The notes beneath the pieces are model-generated. The model was not told the origin of the DNA and ran no database searches. It saw only the letters and a list, made by a program, of their open reading frames with translations. From Taenia hydatigena (taxonomy: Eukaryota; Platyhelminthes; Cestoda; Cyclophyllidea; Taeniidae), in contig JADWOT020001446.1 of the NCBI GenBank assembly GCA_036345935.2, positions 1 to 64,000 on the forward strand: 64,000 bases of DNA. Reading direction: 5' to 3'. The first letter of the stretch is position 1. Each line of letters opens with the position of its first letter. The translations under genes were made by a program, and so were the position numbers. Shown one piece after another: positions 12,501 through 25,400 of the stretch.

Positions 12501-15500
12501 GACTGTCCGTTTGTGCAGAAGCCAAAAGCGTTGATAGCAAAAACATTTGCCTTTGGATGAGTCATGGCTTTCTAAAAGGATATCAACTGATAATCTACGA
12601 GAATGGTACAACCCGTGTTTTTGTTCAACACATATTCTACATCGTAAATTATGTAGGGCGTAGAAAGCAACACCTTCCGAACTCACATATTATGCAGGCA
12701 GCATCCAAACAGGAAGGTATTGGGGCTGACACGCGATATAACTCAGAGGTTAGTGAGGCGTGACCAGGAAATAAAGGTCTATAAAAAGCTCACCAAAATC
12801 ATTAAGTATCGCATTGTTCCAACGGAGTACGGGACCACTTTTGCCATAGCATGTGGCCTACGTCACCCAAAACGATTAACGTTTCCGCCCTGTCAGTCAT
12901 CTGCGCGCGAAATATGGTGCCAAAACTGGCCACAGTTGTCAAGGTGGAGTCCGCAACCATACTCTGTTCAAATCACCGTGTCATAGTATTGGGAACTCTG
13001 TGTTTCCGCTGAAGGAAAACATGAAGGCATAGGCAGTGGTCACTATTGTAAGCAGGGCTGCTAATTTGGAGACTGCGGCTGCTGAAGTGGAAGCGCGCAT
13101 GGAATATTTAGGGACATTTATGACTTCATGCAGCACCAAGCCAGGGAACGCCTCAGTGAAACATTCTAGGGTTACGTTTGCTTTGCTGGTAACCAAAATA
13201 TAATTGTCACAACTGGCGGTTACGTCAGCATGGCATAATCCACTCCCACACTTCCCTCTTTTCATCATCATTATCATCATCATCATCGGCGTGTGTCTTT
13301 ACACTGCATTTCCACTCATGCTATCCTCCCTATTTGTCTTTTAATGATAATGTTTCCAGGCTTTCCTGTCCAGCATTACATATGTCCTGCATTTTCTGCC
13401 TTTACATTAAATCCATTTTTTTTATTTCTCCGCTTGTCTGCTTACTTCTCCATGCGATCTCGCTGCTTGCAGCTCACGCGCTACTAAGCGTCTGCCCATA
13501 TTCAAAAGTTCACGATTTTCCAACGGGTACGGCTGCATAATGTAGGGCAGTACGTGCATCTGCAGGCTTGTTGGCCGCTTGTAGGCAGTTAAGGGCTTTA
13601 CGGTTGCCAGGTTTGTTTACTTACGCGCATTTAAAATGTTTTTTGACTGTTGCTCTCGAGTGGCAATCCGCAGACCTAGAGAACATAACGACTTCTCAAG
13701 GGCCAATGAGGAGGGACATAACAGAAATACAGATCTATATAAAGTTAGAAGTCAGTAACTAAAGCAACTACTCACAAAAGACTGTAACCAAAAAACAGGA
13801 AAGAAATCAATGTTAGCAAGTGAAGGCGTCGTTGTGATCAGGTAACGATTCATTCGAGACACACACACTCTGGTAGAATTTAAGGTCGAACGTGTTAGCA
13901 GCGATAAATAGAGCCTAGCACTATATTGAGTTTTCCTTTTGCGAAGCGCATACTCTATTCAGTTTCAATTCTGGAGTTGTTAAAATTAGAATGCACTCCC
14001 ACTTGTTTCAGCCCACTTGATCGTCGATGCCTCTGTAGTTGTTGAGTTAATAAAATTGCATGCAATCATCTATTTTGCCTCATACAGCTATAATTGGCTC
14101 GCATTAGAACCGTAGCGTACCGATCAGGTATCTATACTCTCATGATCAGTTTCAGTGAAGTAGGTCGTAATAAATGGGGCTTGGAAAATGCGGTTCTCTA
14201 TTGTCTGCCCTTCATAGATTACGATCACAATCATTTGTCCTCGGCTAATTTGTAGAGCAGCAAAATCAGTAATGAACATTTAATTTTTTGGATTCATGAA
14301 TGCGGATTAAGCTGGCACAAATCGTTAGTCCCAAATGGTTTCATTATTGTAGGCAATACAACCACTGGAGCATTGTAAGTGATCTGTTTGAAACTTAGGC
14401 TCCTTCGAAAACCAAGGTCACCCACTAGGGGACAACTTGGCACAGTAGTCACAACGCTCCCTGATCCCATTGCGGTAGTGTATTAGCTTTCGTAGGCGGT
14501 AGCCCCTTTGTTAGGATTTCGGAGAAAAGGAATCAGATTATTACGCAGCCTATTGACTAGCTGCTCTGACCACTCCCAACTGTCCTCTGATTAATCTCCA
14601 TGATTGTCTCTGCTACGATTAAATTATCTATTTCCGTACCATATTAATCTTAAATAAATTATATGGCACATAAAATATTAGACTTTCCACTTATAGGAAC
14701 ATTTGAATTATCATTAGGCATGCATTTTATTGCTAGGCCCCTCTTCAGGAAACCTGAAGATAAAGAACGCATTGCAGCGGCTACACAAGTAGCCGACACC
14801 TCAATCCCAAATTTAGTAGTTTCGTCGCATACCACTTTAGTGATAAATGATTTATCCTTCCTTCCTAATGCTTGCGAGACTCTAAGCGAACCTCTAAATA
14901 GATGATACTAGACACCTGTTACCAACGTGGCTTCTGAGCAATCAGTGTATCTTTAAGGTTTATCAAAATGTCCTTCAAATTTTTCACGCATTCACAAGGT
15001 ATTTCCCAATCCTGACAATTAGATTTTTGGCATGACTGCATTAAAACGATAAAAGCGAGTCTTTTGGTCGCTAATGGTTTTACCTCCATCGATACTTACG
15101 TGTCTGATATCAGCAAATTCAATATCCCAGGTTTTCCAAGCCGCACCTCTAAATGCAATGTGCAAGCTCACGCGATCAATCTGCGTCAGAATCCGTGGTG
15201 TCTCAGGCTCAGTTGATCATCGAAGAATAACATATCTATGCACTTATTAATAAGCTAATGCCTTAACTATTACCTCTACTGTGAGTTTATGCCAAATCTC
15301 TGTACAGACTGTTCTAATTTCGCCTCGTTGCCTTAACCTGCCTCTTCAGTGGAGTGTAGAGGAAGATTCGTGGATTTTATTTTCCTTCCAATCACGGCAT
15401 TTTGCTAGCATCTTTTGTGTCATCAAATATTGGTAGATGAATGATTACGCATATCTCTGCGACACAGTTTTAGTTTATTTGCAGCAAGTTCCATGGCGCA

Positions 15501-17199
15501 GGCTCTTACTGAACCCATTTACTTAACGAAAGTGATTATGCAGGCGTGCTTTTTTAAAACAATTCGTTAAGCACTCGGGAAATTACATCCTTACTGAGCA
15601 TTTTGAAAATACGCTTGTAGGTCGGCTAATAATTACTCCAAATCTATCGTCAATCCGTCACCACAATTATGCTTGTTTGACCGCCTCACACTCAGGACCA
15701 GTCTTCTGCGAACTCCACGGGCAGGAGGACGTACCCGTACGCGCAAATCCCACCACTGTGCTAAATCACATCTGTCCGACATTAGGAAATAATTGTCTGA
15801 CCTCCTGGTGGAAAACTTGCCAGGAAGGAGGATGCACAGACACACAGCTCGGGTCAGCAGCACGTTATAGCTTACTTTATAGCAAATGCTAAAACAGTTT
15901 CTAGCACCACGTTTGGCCTTAATGTGAATTAAGTTTGCATCCTTAGGGATGGTAGCTGCCATCTCATTGTCAATGAGACCATTTCTTTATTAAGGAGGGC
16001 ATGCTAATGGGCTAATTTTAATGAGGAGTAGTAATTATTTCATGATCAAATAAAGTAGTGCTATAACTTAAGAGCTCGTTATCGTAGGACGATGAGAGTG
16101 CAAGAGACGTTCACGCACAGCATTTACAGCGCTTTGGTGCTGATCCCATAAAAGTTTCTTTAATTTTTTAATGCAAACTGAGGCAGGGCAAGGGCTTGGA
16201 TGGGCTTTTTCAAGCATTTTATGCTTGTTCTACTAGTACATGGAGGCAAGTTCAACCAGCCTCACCATTTGTCACTCTGCGGTGAATGCGTAACCACCAT
16301 CACCAACCACTGGGCTATCATTACGTGTGACCGCTTTCTGTACAAGTGAAGTGGTACCGGGTCGAAGCTTTGTGAGACCAGCTCTGTTTGCTTCATTGAT
16401 ACGATGCATCGAAATTTTATCTTCAGTCTTCTGTTATTAATCAAACGTGTTCGGAGGAAAACAATGATACTTAGCATTGACAGCATGGCAATGACAACTA
16501 AGGAGTGTGCAAAATCACGCATGCCGTATAACTTGTTAAATGATGGGAATTGCATCTTCTTGCTTTCCTCCTCGGAAATTCGCATCAGCAATCTTAGGGC
16601 TGGCAATGCACTGGAGATGTAATTCCCCATCATATCTTTCTTGAGTAAAATCACCATTGCAAATAGCGCTCCCAAGCCCACTGACCATTTTTACGGCGTT
16701 TACAATTAGCAACTTGAAGGAATCGGCTCTGATGTTAGAAATGTATTTAAATTGCCAAATTTTGCATCTATCGCGCTGAGGCTTACGTAACATCGTTAAC
16801 TTGGCTCTGACTGTATGCCCAGTCGTGCATAGCATTTGAAAGCAATGGACCATAAATCCACTAGGAAGTCCCTGCGCAGGCTCGAATTCTGCTGGCAACG
16901 GTGTCCTCCCTCGCATTTTTGACATCGCGCACATTCATTTAGCACCATAATGCCGACGATTGAGTGTGTAATTACTTCTGACGTTCCTGAAGCTAAAGAC
17001 GTCTAGACAGTCAGCGCGTGTGCCATCGCGCTCACAGGTTTCAGAAATGGATCGCAAGCTAGCGCTCTAGACTCTCGATTGCTCTGTAGCTCGTCGCTCC
17101 AACGGCTCGAATATCGCTGCGCGCCATCAGATACATTGCAAACCTGCCCTACATCAACACAACGGCATCAGAAACATCTCGAGCATTAAGCATTGGCAG
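6542..17199. other. Long region without supported gene
   Basis: About 10.6 kb with only short open frames (110 codons or fewer except at the 16.2-16.9 kb end). Points seen: an AT-rich part at 7.28-7.53 kb; a pyrimidine-rich stretch at about 9960-10060; a short ATC-repeat at 13263-13287; a more GC-rich, CpG-containing patch at about 15640-15890 with open frames on both strands; and two overlapping minus frames of 132-139 codons at 16262-16934. None has splice sites plus domain similarity, so none is called as a gene. Confidence 0.4.
13263..13287. repeat. Short (ATC)n microsatellite
   Basis: Imperfect trinucleotide run built from atc/att units. On the complementary strand it yields a run of Met codons in an otherwise unremarkable open frame, which is a compositional artefact. 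Confidence 0.8.
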
Positions 17200-17545
17200 T
17201 TGATGTAGGGTGGTGTGCTGCATCGATGCCACTCCAGTAGTGGGTTGCCAAACCCATGGCCAGTACAGGCGCCTTTCATTCGCACCATCCGTTTATGCGG
17301 TTTGTGCTTAAGGCCGTTCCAGTTTTAGGCTACAATTAGCTGCACCTCTGGGACCTCGATGGTGATGGGCCATACACCCGCCACGTACCACCCTGCGCTG
17401 TTGGAAAGCAAATGAGCTGCTGTGGATTTGCATTGAATCGTATATAAAGCAATGTTGGTGCAAAAACCGAGGGCGGGATTGTACCTGCACTTGCAGTCGT
17501 ATTTGTTACCCCATCGCATACCATCCTCACTCACGAACCTCCAAG
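17200..17545 (-). repeat. Dispersed repeat family G, copy 1 (inverted)
   Basis: Read on the minus strand it matches two plus copies at 57602-57800 and 57968-58330. Shared minus-strand blocks in order are gtgagtgaggatggtatg, aatacgactgcaag, tttttgcaccaacatt, gcgggtgtatggc, catcaccatcgaggtc, aaaactggaacggcc and actggagtggcatcgatgc. This is the most complete of the three copies. Open frames at 17308-17534 follow from this repeat and are not conserved intact between copies. Confidence 0.75.
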
Positions 17546-20500
17546 GCTCGAAGTGCTTGCTGTTGACAAAAAACAGGTAGTAAGGTGTGACAGCTTAAAA
17601 TAATGAGGCTTTATAGTTCGGCAAAGAATGTGGACTAAAAGAGCGACACCTATTGAAAGCGAATGCAGTGCTTGCATGCTGATGATTCCGTCTGGCTAGA
17701 TGAGTGAAGTCGGAAATGGTTGGAAATAAGTGCATAGCTGGTAGAACTTTGTCTGAGCTTTTACTTTTATGCACGAAAAAGTGTAGTAATTCAAGATCAC
17801 TTTTTTGAAGTAACTACGATGTGGATCTCTCTTAACTGCAAAGATGCATTGTAGGAGAACAGCAGTGCCAATTTCAGTTGTAGCTAGTGCCACCAATAAC
17901 TTACATTGCCATTAATAACCGTAAAAGGCGTTAGTCTAGCCCACTTAATGGGATGTTAAATGCATTCGCCGTTCCATGCATTAACTTTCCCCAGATGCCA
18001 GGCACTCTGTGTCTGAAAAGAGGGCAAAGGCGGTGACCGTTGAGAAGGTCTAAAGACTGCAATTTGCGACGCCAAATGCAAACTTGGAGCAGCTGAATCG
18101 CTTAAAATCAACAAGTAAATAAGGTGGACGGCTGCGATGAGTGGATTTTTTACTTGCATCGGTTATTCAGCATGATGGCAGTGAAGCCAAAGATCCCTAC
18201 ACTTTTACTTGCTACTTAGCAATGTCGGAGTGAGCAATGACATTATTGTCTCTGCTACTGTCTTCTTCGACATTGTCATGTTCCTTTCCAATGCTGCGTT
18301 CTACTGCTTAGCAGGCGCCTATTCACTTTCAATCTTAAACGTCATCTTCCACTGAAGTCTTCGCCCACAAGGCCAACCTATTCTGCCCGCACTAAAAATA
18401 AGATACTCACGTAACCCTCTATTTATTAGCTCATACACTGATTCAAAAGCCACATCAGATGGGATGGAAGCGACCTGGTAAGGTCATATCTCAACATACA
18501 AGCATTGACCCTTAAGCACGGGTTGAGCATCCACAGATAGAGGCTGCCCTCAGGCAACACGCAATGGATGTGGTGACTAATGACGTGGATCACTATCTTG
18601 TGTCTTGATTCATGATCATTCCCCCATAAGTTGGAGAATCTGTAGCACTGCAATTGCGTCAATTTTTCCCCCACCACATAATGACCATCGGCCATAAGCG
18701 ACAAAAGATTGTTAACCAGACGCGGTAGAGCGCATGAGAGAGCAAACCCCATCCTGTGCATCGAATAGATTTTTCGCTAGATAAACTAGGTCGTTAGACG
18801 ATACTATTCTGCTAATCCTCGAATTGCAACCCAAATCCATGCAGTATCAAATCATGTCAACTCGTCTCCTCACAATCTCTATCCTCTGTCGCCTATTCAA
18901 AAGGTCAACCCACTAAAGGGAGCAAAAAATTTGTATTAGCAAATGCATACGACGCTTTGAAGGGCACTAAGTTCCAAGGGTGCATAGTAAAAAGCATCCA
19001 TTTCATAACAGCAATATTTGACCCACCTGGTGGACATATCAGTAGAAGATGCTTAGATAAATTTCTACATGGTGCATGAGCAACAATCTACCTAGTGCCG
19101 TTCGAGTCATTTGAGCATTAGCCCAGTCCTAACAACTGAATACGTACGATGAAAAGTCTGTTGACTATCTTTTGCCTCTTACACAATCACCAATGCTGTA
19201 GACCAATTCTTATCTCGTCGATGCTAGGATCAGCGCATCATCTTCAAGCGGATGCTGCTGTTTCTTTGACTGCAACCGACAAATTACGCAGTGCACTTGG
19301 AGTCGTGAAGCGAGAAATTCTGATCCCGTGACCTGATGTTATGGAAAGATCAGACTTGATGAAGATGAATTAGCAAGTGAGCATCTAATTTAAAAGAAAT
19401 GCGCAAACAATTCTCGAACTAAAAATCCATTTCCACTTTATTACGTAAAGAGCATTGAGGGGGACCTGCGGATGTTGCAACGGAAAGGTGAGAAAAAGCT
19501 TGCATAGTTCGCTGGCTTAACGACTGACACAAAAGGTCGATGACGTCTGCGCTTTTTGACATTTCCGCAGTTGCCACTAACGTCAAGTGGGTGAAGCATG
19601 CATGCACACGACATAAGAAACCGGCGTACCGTCGAGTTCCAAAACTACTAACCAACCTTCCTAGCTTCCTTAGCTACTTCTTTTCGAATGTTTAGTAAAT
19701 TAGCAAAGTGGATCACAAGCTTCATGCATCATTGTTATCGCTGTGGCGAGATTTCATTTCGCGAATTCATCAGACGTCACTCCCCATCCTCCTCTCTGCA
19801 GTTCGAGTTACACTTTACGGCTCAGCTCTGTCAAAATCACCCTTTGCGTGACGTTCACAACAATTCTTCTGATTCGCCTTCCCTTGCTGTCAAACGATCA
19901 CTGCAAGTGAGTGAGTCCTTCAGCGCTCATGTGTTCAACTACCGTGATTGCAATTCAAGCTTCTTCTCTCGTGTAACTAACTCCATTCTTCTTAAGCATA
20001 GTGAAATTGGCTTTCACTTAGGCCCACTACAATACATACCTTACAGTCCTCCTTAGGCGGACTTAAAATCTAAGCTTACACTTCCAACCTTTGCAAGCCT
20101 TCAGAGACCACTCACGTATCCGTCGCTTCTCAACATGTGTCTAGGTGTTTAACTTCTAGTCCAAGCCACTATCAGGAACAGCGTATTATCAAAATCCATT
20201 GCCATCTTCATGTCCATTTTTAGCGTCAAATGTTTTGGATACTTCAATAACAAGGCAGACAAATATTTGAAGGGGAGCACGGAGCATCGATGTCATCAAT
20301 ATGGTGAATGCTCCACTTCCTTTAGTTGACTCAAAATTGCCTTTGGTGCCTCTGCTCTTCTAGGAACGTGTGTGTATCATGCACAACAGAATGAATTCTA
20401 GATGCAGATCAGGGTATGAATCACTCAAAATGTTTTGTTTTGAGGCGTTGGTCGTCGAGTGGTAGTCAAGTCCTCGATTCCTATGCGCACAACGATTTTG

Positions 20501-21767
20501 TTGAGTTATTTTCAACGAGAAATTTGGCGAAGCAGCTCACGCGCATACAATCACATAGTAAAAATGCAAAGACATAGGCAACCTGCATACCTTTTCCCTT
20601 TTTCTGTATCCGTGTTACGGGATACGTAAGTTCGGTTCCACAGAGAAAAACCGGTGATCCACAAGGATTGGAACACGATGCACTGCCATTGCAAAATTGC
20701 AGATTATAGAGGTCAAGGAGGCACAATTCAACTGTTTTATCATTAATTTGGCCTCTCACACTTTTACTGGATTACAAATGCTGCAGGAATCGGCTTTTAA
20801 AACATGAGAAATCGTGTGATCCCAAGCGCTGAGCATGAAGTAGGCGAAGTTTTGATGGGCTTCGACTTAAGGGACCATTCCCAGCTGTTCAGATTTGTGC
20901 CCGCCCTTTCATCACCCTTGCATGTATTCACTAGAATGACAGGATTCTGCTTAGAGGCATGAAATCTAAGAGACGGGCACAATGAATTAGGCTGCCGAGG
21001 AAAGAGAGCCATACAGTTGGCAGAGTATTGATATGAAGTGGAAATTATGTCCCCCTCACGGACCGCCGGTGCCAACTGACCCACCCGATATGCAGGCGGT
21101 CCAGCGTCTTCAGATTAAGGAACTGACAAGCCTATGATTTCCGCGTACAACTGTTATAACTGACGCACACCATTCTATGCACAGATATTTTTTGCGATGA
21201 AGAATATGAGCGTTTTGTATTTCAGTGCCCTAGCAACCACCTTATATGTCTTATGATTGCACAGCGTTAAAACGGCACATTCGCAATCACAAACAATTAG
21301 TCAGGCGACCACGTGATTACTGCTGCCAAAATATGACACTTCTATGGAATCAGCCGTGCTATATTGAACAAAGCAAGTGCGAATCACGAAATTTACCAGT
21401 TTGATAGCTTTCGTGCATAGAATCATGTTACCATTCCTCCTTGGACTAAGAAGGCTATGCTGAAATCATTCCATAAATGATAGCAATTGACGTATAAAGT
21501 CAAAAGATACATTGGATAAGGAAGGTTAATTTGTTATAAGGGTCTGCTACTGAGCCTACAACGATTACGCCAGCAGCTCAGCTTTACACTCTACAGTCGC
21601 TACAATCCATGGATTTTCGTCTATTGATTTGACCACTGGAAACCCATCCACCTCCACAGTCCCAGTACTTGCGTGCACCATCTCTATCTGCTGATCTGTT
21701 TTCAAAGCGAAAGGACACACAAAGCACATTCAGCTGCAACAGATTGGCGCGTCCAAAAGCCTTTAGT
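17546..21767. other. No supported gene
   Basis: Several frames of 60-122 codons occur on both strands, but none has a recognisable domain or good splice borders. A short tRNA-like string near 20443-20480 was considered and rejected. Confidence 0.45.
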
Positions 21768-22475
21768 TTTCCAGGCTCACAACCAGGCTGTCTCCTCTGG
21801 TCAGCTGTAAGCGACTAATTTAGACTCTTCTTGTACACTTCCCTGCGTTGTGGAAAGGACATCAGGTTAGGTGGTCAGTAAGCCTACGACAACATAAAAT
21901 CAAGCCCAACTCAAAGCAATTGGTAGGTAGATATGGCAGATTTTACTTAGATGGCAGTTACTTCCCTTAGCCTCATCATCTGAAATCGGTAGTGGATAGA
22001 GCACAGGAAAGTTGCACCTAACACTTGCCAACTCAGGAAAGCCCCCTTCTCCCACCGCGCTTTTAGCAGTGCACTACTTTGCCGACATGATCAGTCTGCT
22101 TCGAACATCTATCTTGGCTATGCTATGGGTATGAACGCATGAATCGTGTCTTTACTCCTACACCACTAAGCAAAGTAATCCAAATAATGATGCTAAATCT
22201 AATATTTAACCAAGAACAATAATAAAAATGTGCGGGAAATTCTGCGCTGTAGGATCGAAACCACCTCACCACAGGGCTTAGATATTTCTGTCAAATAACG
22301 CTTAGACATCAGGTGGAAACGATATCAGTGAATGCAGTATTTTACAGGCAAACTGTTGCTAAGGGACGAAAAATATGCTTTAAGTGATGCATATTGTGCG
22401 ATCATGCGTACTTTAAACACATCACCTTGTCAACCCATACCTGTTGGTTTTGTGGCTCTACTGAAAGGAACCAAG
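21768..22475 (+). repeat. Dispersed repeat family A, copy 1
   Basis: About 700 nt aligning over nearly its whole length with 32716-33392. Shared blocks in order: caggctcacaaccaggctg, cctctg...agctgtaa, tcttcttg, atcaggttaggtggtcagt, gcacaggaaagtt, cactactttgccg, ctatgctatgggtatg, caccactaagcaa, gatcgaaaccacct, tttctgtcaaat, gtattttacaggcaaa and cctgttgg. Many substitutions and short indels separate the copies, so neither is a recent insertion. No long open frame runs through it. Confidence 0.75.
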
Positions 22476-25400
22476 TAGGAGCGGTTGAAGGGGATTAAAT
22501 CCACTGCAAATCGAGTTTAAATACAGTGCAGTATTGCGTTTGCTTGTCATTTTGCAATCCATATCGTCCTTACAAAATACATAAGAAAGAAACAAGTTTT
22601 GAATGCAAGCGAGGCGGATTAGGTGTCAGTAATTTATTTCCATTCAGCATAAGTTGGGACTTTCTGTTAAGAATGGTCTGTACAACTTCTTGGTAAAGTT
22701 CCTCAAATGATGGCTAACGTCCCACTTGTGCGACTTAGCAAGATTTCATAGTGCAGTAAGCTTTTGCCTCGTAGACGTAGCTGTGATTACGGCGATCTAA
22801 AGCGAATCCGGATTAATAAATTACAATAAATACAACAGGACCAAGAACTTATTGCATAAGAGCAAGCCAAAATTTCTCCTATGTACAGTAGATCGGGTCG
22901 GGCTTTTCTGCACTCTCTATGTTTTCTGATTTCCCTTCTCTTTCTCAGCAGGACCCATCAGTTAGGTGAGTCTGGTTAAGGCCTGTCCAGAGGAGGTGGC
23001 GAATATTGGCGACTTTAGTGTATTTCATCTCAGAATATTCTTTTTGGGTCTTATACGCAGGTTGAGGGCGGCAGTAATGATGATTTAAAACAGCTTAAAC
23101 GTTGGACCCACTTTAAGGAGAAAAGATCATGCAAACGCATTAGCGCTAATGGATTTCGCGTTTATTTTGGCGTCTGCTTCGATACACGAAAATTGCGTGT
23201 GACTTACCTTTGATAGAAGAATCTACTAGCGGGCTATAAGGAGTTAAAGTTACGGAAAGGAGGAGGGACATTAGGATAAGGAAAGACAGAAGGAAAGAAA
23301 GCGACACGATGAATAGGGGTAAAAAAAGAAAAAAATAGGAGGAAGAAAGGAAGAGAGAGCCTCTGCTAATGCCGATTAAAAAGCCAGGTCTCATCCCGCT
23401 CTTGCGATTGCTTGATCTGTCACTGCAAAGTATCCCTGGCCAAAAAGTTGAACTAATGAGTCCAAGTCTACCTACCCCGCTTAACGGCATGGGTCCCAGA
23501 CCCTTACTACTCCGATGAATAATTTTGATGACGGCATTGGATGTGGGATAATTGTTGTCTATTATAATCAAGAATAGGGCAGAAATACACTTTACAGTCA
23601 TTAGTCTTGGCATCATTTTTAACATTGGCAAATTTTACTGCAAGCGGACATGGTTTGGACTTGTCTATTCATTGTAAAGGTGTATTGCTAGAGCATGATC
23701 TGTAATCTTGAAGTCTCGTTTAGCAGCTTCCTTCTGCCATTTAAGCAAAGATGAATGGTCTTAGTTAGCATGCCAAAATTACTAAGCTTCAAATGCTCTA
23801 ATCATTAAAATAGGAGAATGGGAATAGACATCGCCCAAAGCAAAAACAGCCTTCTGACCAATTTATTAACAGTTCACTTTATTTAACTCACTGAAGGTCC
23901 TCAAATTGCCACACCCCACCCACTTAAGATGAGAATAACCCAACGTTAAAGACCTCTGGCTGATGAGAATGTAAAAGATGTTGTAGGAAAAAGAAAAGCT
24001 CCTCATTTCTAAAGCTATTCTAAATTATTATGTCAACAAAAGTGCTTTTTCCAATTATTTCTTCCTGTAGATATGTCACCATATATATGCGCCAAAAATC
24101 TCTCACAAGGGAAACCATAGTAATGTGTTGTTAATCATATAGCTATTGTTGGTGAGATGATTTATTTGAACATTCAAAATCAGTGCTCTACGTTTAGAAC
24201 GTCAGAAGACAAAGAAGAGGTGTACGTTCTTCCTCACTACTGAAATGCTGTTCGTACAGTAAACCATTTGCCCAAATGTCCTGATTTTAAAACACCAGGA
24301 TGCAAGCTCCGATGGTTGGGCAATATTTTTGTACACTGTTTGGAATTAGTTACTTTACTCTTTACTTCCAGGAATGACAAGTAGCACGACGATGCAAAGT
24401 TTTATGCTCTGCTTTATAGCGTTTAGGCATTAGAGAAAGACCCTCCTCTGGTCTTGAACAGCGCGGCAAGGATTTAGTCTTTGCACAATATCAAATCCCA
24501 ATGCCAAGAATAAGATTTCGAAATTGCAATTTAAAGAATCTGGAATCGGTTGTTACGACTTGGCTTCGGTGTTGCACAACTGGAGGTGCACTAGTCATCC
24601 ATTCGCATCGATCCGCTAGAAGAATAACTAGGAGGAACAAATCCTGCAGAATGATGCCTAGACCATTCGCAGAAGTTCACTTCCTTCAATAATGTTAACA
24701 ATCCATGTGCTGACATCAAATAATTACCCAGAGTGTTGGTATTGTTATTGGCATTGACACTGTGCATGGGCAATGATGATGCATGACAGTGCGCTAGCCA
24801 ACTGAGAAGGGTTGATTGGTCCTTATCAAGATAGTCGTGCCCCTTGTGCAGTAGTTTCAGACATCTTCCTTCTTCCAGGCTTTATCTAATCTTAAACCCG
24901 GTTCAAAACACCTTTTTCTTCTTGGGCCTTATTCTGCCTTATGCGTCAACACGCAAGCAGTGATGATGCATTGTCGTATCACAGCACAGTCGATAGAGGG
25001 TGAGGTTGATTGTCTTCACAGAGGTCTAAGTGACTATTTGCTCGGACCTTAATTTGCTTTAAAAGACCATTCTTCTGTAAAAGCTTAACGACGTTTCTTC
25101 GACCATGCAATGCAAAATGACTATATCTCGTGAGATTTGGCATTGCGCCCTAATTCCCCACTTCTTCGACAAATATTTATTTTAATTGCTTATCGTCTTG
25201 CAGTTGAGAAGCAGAAGAAGCTGGAATTAGCCGTAATAACAGAAATGATTCGTCATATTAATCAACTGTAAGTTGAATCGTGTTTCACCACTTTACTCTT
25301 TTAAAAGTGGGATAAATTGTGCCTGTTGAAGAGGGTTCAATCGTCACGGCCGAGGTGATTGCTGAGGTTCGGAAAACCTAAATAATCCTTAGAATAGCAA

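Noticed and set aside
16262..16934. Two overlapping minus frames of 132-139 codons as a membrane protein gene
   Set aside because: The frames compete with each other, no domain is recognised, and no splice borders or repeat partner support either.
20443..20480. tRNA-like string (tggtcgtcgagtggtag followed by a gattcc-like element)
   Set aside because: The A-box resemblance is partial, the B-box is poor and wrongly spaced, and no cloverleaf with matching acceptor stem can be drawn.
23146..23631. 161-codon minus frame as a membrane protein
   Set aside because: The hydrophobic run is the complement of the purine tract at 23254-23359, which cannot encode stops. No splice or start context supports it.
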